From positions 1 through 17,072 of the forward strand of contig JBJMSU010000026.1 of NCBI GenBank assembly GCA_045801465.1: a stretch of DNA of 17,072 nt. Direction: 5' to 3'. Shown in pieces: positions 14,789-17,072 of this stretch. Position 1 is the stretch's first letter; each line of letters starts with the position of its first letter. Under the pieces are notes generated by a model. The model was not told the origin of the DNA. It made no database searches and saw only the letters and a list, made by a program, of their open reading frames with translations. The DNA is from DATFWC01 sp045801465 (GTDB lineage Bacteria > Pseudomonadota > Alphaproteobacteria > Rhizobiales > Xanthobacteraceae). The position numbers and the translations under genes are program-made.

Positions 14789-15748
14789 TCACCGCACCGC
14801 GATGGGGGAAACCGTCGAGCCGGTGGCGCCCTGGATCTTGAGCGGCTGCATCATGAAGGCGAACTCGTAGACCTGCTTGGCCACGAGCTCGTCGAGCTTG
14901 AGATTCTCCAACAGGTGCACGCCGTTCACCACCAGCGCGATCTGGTGCACCGGCAGCGAGATCTGCGTGTCCGGATTGGGGGCAACCTCCACCGGCCAAT
15001 TGTCGGAGCCGAGCAGGATCGGGTCCTTGGAAACGAGCCAGGTGGCGGCCTTCACGCCGATCCCTGGGCACGATTTCACGTAACGCGGATTGTCCTTGCC
15101 ATAGATCTTGCCCCAACCGGTGTGGATGATCACGGCGTCGCCCGGCTGCAGCGCGATCTCCTGCTTCTTGAGCGCGCCTTCGATGTCCTCCACCGTGATC
15201 TCGTAGTTGTCGCCCAGCATCTCGACGCCCTTGAATCCGGCCACGTCGATCAGCACGCCGCGGGTGATGAAGGTGCCGACGTTCTGGATGCCGAGCTTGG
15301 TGAAGCCGCCGCGCGTCGCGATCTCTTCGGTCTTGAAGCAATTGTAATGGCTGTTGCGATGGCTCTGATGCGCAAAGCCGTCGAACTGCGTCCCGACTTG
15401 GCCGATCTCGGAGAGCACCATCTCTTCGTTGCTGCCGCGCTCGTTCGACTGCGGATTCATGAAGGTGCGTTTCAGATGCATGTCGAAGCGGCGCGTGCCG
15501 AAGAACGGCATGCTCGGCCCGAGCACATGCGCGAGCTCGATCACCTCGCCGGTCTTGATGAGCTTGACGGCGTTGAGCACCGTCTGCGGCTTCATATGAT
15601 TGCCGGCGCCGCGCTCGTCGCCGGCGCCCCATTTCGACGGACAGCGCTGACCTTCGGGCGGCACCGTCCAGGACGGCGCCTGGGCGTTGGCGGCGAGCGT
15701 GCCGAACAGCAAGGCCGACGCCGCTACCGCAATGGCGATCTGTTTCAT
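14789..15748 (-). CDS. Exported cyclase-family protein (PF04199, kynurenine formamidase-like fold)
   Basis: The 319-residue product has a signal peptide (KQIAIAVAASALLFGTLAANA, cleavage near residue 22), so it is predicted to be periplasmic. The domain is recognised from GDERGAGNHMKPQTVLNAV, PGDAVIIHTGWGKIY and the family core GTQFDGFAHQ. In metal-dependent cyclase-fold hydrolases the core is usually H-x-G-T-H-x-D-x-x-x-H; here Q121 replaces the second His and V118 stands at the first, while D123 and H127 remain. Similar changes occur, as I recall, in a subgroup of exported members, so activity is uncertain and the substrate unknown. GGGGAGGA sits 5 nt before the ATG. It follows priA by 85 bp in the same direction. 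Confidence 0.88.
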   Translation of the reverse strand: MKQIAIAVAASALLFGTLAANAQAPSWTVPPEGQRCPSKWGAGDERGAGNHMKPQTVLNAVKLIKTGEVIELAHVLGPSMPFFGTRRFDMHLKRTFMNPQSNERGSNEEMVLSEIGQVGTQFDGFAHQSHRNSHYNCFKTEEIATRGGFTKLGIQNVGTFITRGVLIDVAGFKGVEMLGDNYEITVEDIEGALKKQEIALQPGDAVIIHTGWGKIYGKDNPRYVKSCPGIGVKAATWLVSKDPILLGSDNWPVEVAPNPDTQISLPVHQIALVVNGVHLLENLKLDELVAKQVYEFAFMMQPLKIQGATGSTVSPIAVR

Positions 15749-15795
15749 GTTTTCCTCCCCGTGATCCGGCTTCCCCGGATTGCATTCGTCGCGCC

Positions 15796-15813
15796 TGCCA
15801 GCATGCGCCGGCA
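15796..15813 (-). terminator. Weak hairpin after priA
   Basis: On the minus strand TGCCGGC and GCTGGCA pair (one G-U pair) around a 4-nt loop, 20 nt past the priA stop. There is no T-run, so it is at best an inefficient terminator, and the cyclase gene may be read from the priA transcript. Confidence 0.25.
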
Positions 15814-15833
15814 CGATGGCGCCTTCAAGACTG

Positions 15834-17072
15834 TTAAAGGAAGCTCTGCGGATCGATGTCCACGTCGAGACGGAGGCTGCCTCGGCGCTTGGGCGCCGCC
15901 TTAAGCCAGGCACGCAGGTAGGCGGAGAGGTCAAAGCCGCGCGGCGATTTCGCCAGCAGCCGAAAGCGATGGCGGCCGCGCACCAGCGCGAGCGGCGCCG
16001 TGGCGGGCCCGAGCACGCGCACCTCCTCCACGCGCGGCGCCGTGCTGGCGAGCCTGCGGGCGTAGCTCTCCGCCGCCGCCTTGTCGGGTGCCGAGACGAT
16101 GAGGCTCGCCAGCCGCCCGAACGGCGGATAGCCCCCTTGCTCGCGCGCGGCGATCTCGCTCGCATAGAATGCGTCGCGATCGGCCGCGATCAAGGCGCGC
16201 ATCACCGGATGGTCGGGCTGGTGTGTCTGCAGCAGCCCGAGGCCGCGTCCCTCCTCGCGGCCGGCGCGCCCGGCGACCTGATGCAGCAGCTGGAACGTGC
16301 GCTCGGCCGCGCGCGGATCGCCATTGCTCAAGCCGAGATCGGCATCGACCACGCCGACCAGATTGAGCTTGGGGAAATGATGACCCTTGGCGACGAGCTG
16401 GGTGCCGATGACGACATCCACGCGTCCTTCGGCCACGTCGTTGAGCTCCTGGCGCAGGCGCTCGACGGATTCCACCACGTCGCTCGACAGGACGAGAATC
16501 CGGCTGCCGGGGAACAAGGCCGCCACCTCCTCCTCGAGCCGCTCGACACCGGGGCCGCAGGCGACGAACGACCCCTGCGCCTGGCATTTCGGACAGGCGG
16601 CGGGCAGCCGCGTGCCAAAGCCGCAATGGTGGCACACCAACTGGCGGCGAAACCGGTGCTCCACCAGCCAGGCGTCGCAATTCGGGCAAGACAGGCGGAA
16701 GCCGCAGGCGCGGCACAAAGTCAACGGCGCATAGCCGCGACGATTGAGGAACAGGAGCGCCTGCTCGTGGCGCGTCAGCGCATGGCCGATCGCCTCGGCC
16801 AGACGCGGCGCGATGAAGCGGCCGCGTGGCGGGCCCTCGCGGCGAAGATCGATCGCCTCGATGGCAGGCAGATGCTGGCCGCCGAAGCGTTCGGGCAGCT
16901 GCAGCCGGCCGTAACGGCCGCGCCGCGCGTTCACCTCGGTCTCCACCGAAGGCGTCGCCGAGGCGAGCAGAATCGGGATGTGCGCCTCGCGTGCGCGCAC
17001 CACCGCCATGTCGCGCGCATGATAGTGGACACCGTCTTCCTGCTTGTAGACCGGGTCGTGCTCCTCATCGAC
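15834..17072 (-). CDS. priA: Primosomal replication restart protein / helicase PriA, C-terminal part (cut by the right edge)
   Basis: PriA is a 3'-5' superfamily 2 DNA helicase that recognises stalled forks and reloads the replicative helicase. The visible 412 residues begin inside helicase motif II (DEEH at the very edge), followed by motif III (LLASATPS). Next comes the zinc-binding insertion with eight cysteines (LCRACG, SCPNC, VCHHCG, CPKC), then motifs V and VI (GTQLVAKGHHFP, then HQVAGRAGRE), and the C-terminal domain (YPPFGRLASLIVS, RFRLLAKSPRGFDLS). The true start lies outside the window; the internal ATG at 17009 is not it. From memory, priA is often directly upstream of atpH in Hyphomicrobiales; here two genes separate them. 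Confidence 0.96.
   Translation of the reverse strand, partial: VDEEHDPVYKQEDGVHYHARDMAVVRAREAHIPILLASATPSVETEVNARRGRYGRLQLPERFGGQHLPAIEAIDLRREGPPRGRFIAPRLAEAIGHALTRHEQALLFLNRRGYAPLTLCRACGFRLSCPNCDAWLVEHRFRRQLVCHHCGFGTRLPAACPKCQAQGSFVACGPGVERLEEEVAALFPGSRILVLSSDVVESVERLRQELNDVAEGRVDVVIGTQLVAKGHHFPKLNLVGVVDADLGLSNGDPRAAERTFQLLHQVAGRAGREEGRGLGLLQTHQPDHPVMRALIAADRDAFYASEIAAREQGGYPPFGRLASLIVSAPDKAAAESYARRLASTAPRVEEVRVLGPATAPLALVRGRHRFRLLAKSPRGFDLSAYLRAWLKAAPKRRGSLRLDVDIDPQSFL

Noticed and set aside
14150..15904. Plus-strand open frame of 584 codons across the permease and cyclase
   Set aside because: It runs out of frame through the permease and antisense to the cyclase; neither half resembles a protein family.

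Overview
This GC-rich window carries ordinary chromosomal housekeeping genes from an alphaproteobacterium. The gene content and order (proA-nadD-rsfS-rlmH-envC-ctpA-divergent polysaccharide deacetylase-rppH next to atpHAGDC and priA) point to the Hyphomicrobiales, probably a Xanthobacteraceae/Nitrobacteraceae-type genome. The abundance of palindromic intergenic repeats fits that group. The assignment rests on recognised protein families and synteny, not on a database search.

Layout. Bases 1-28 hold what looks like the first codons of a minus-strand DUF72 gene running off the left edge. A plus-strand series follows: proA (proline synthesis), nadD (NAD synthesis), rsfS (ribosome silencing factor), rlmH (23S rRNA methyltransferase), envC (murein hydrolase activator), ctpA (periplasmic S41 protease), a divergent polysaccharide deacetylase and rppH (RNA pyrophosphohydrolase). 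rppH meets the ATP synthase F1 operon tail to tail, with stop codons touching at 8385/8386. The F1 operon is transcribed on the minus strand as atpH-atpA-atpG-atpD-atpC (delta, alpha, gamma, beta, epsilon; 13492 down to 8386). To its right are a plus-strand EamA-family (DMT) permease, a minus-strand exported cyclase-family (PF04199) hydrolase, and the C-terminal three-fifths or so of priA, which runs off the right edge.

The genes form functional groups. proA/nadD are metabolic. rsfS/rlmH both act on the large ribosomal subunit. envC/ctpA/deacetylase form an envelope and cell-division module in which the envC stop and ctpA start overlap by 4 bases. atpHAGDC encodes the complete catalytic F1 sector; the F0 genes are not in the window.

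The most notable non-coding content is four sets of palindromic repeats: a near-perfect palindrome at 51-80; a two-hairpin element of about 145 bp present as inverted copies at 115-258 and 3445-3594, flanking the proA-rlmH block; a nested palindrome abutting the rppH start (7747-7874); and a cluster of at least four related repeat units inside the atpD-atpC gap (8804-8982). I found no mobile-element transposase, tRNA, rRNA, CRISPR array or clear novel defence or biosynthetic system. The unusual points are repeat biology, operon architecture, several non-ATG starts, and apparently non-catalytic members of two envelope enzyme families.
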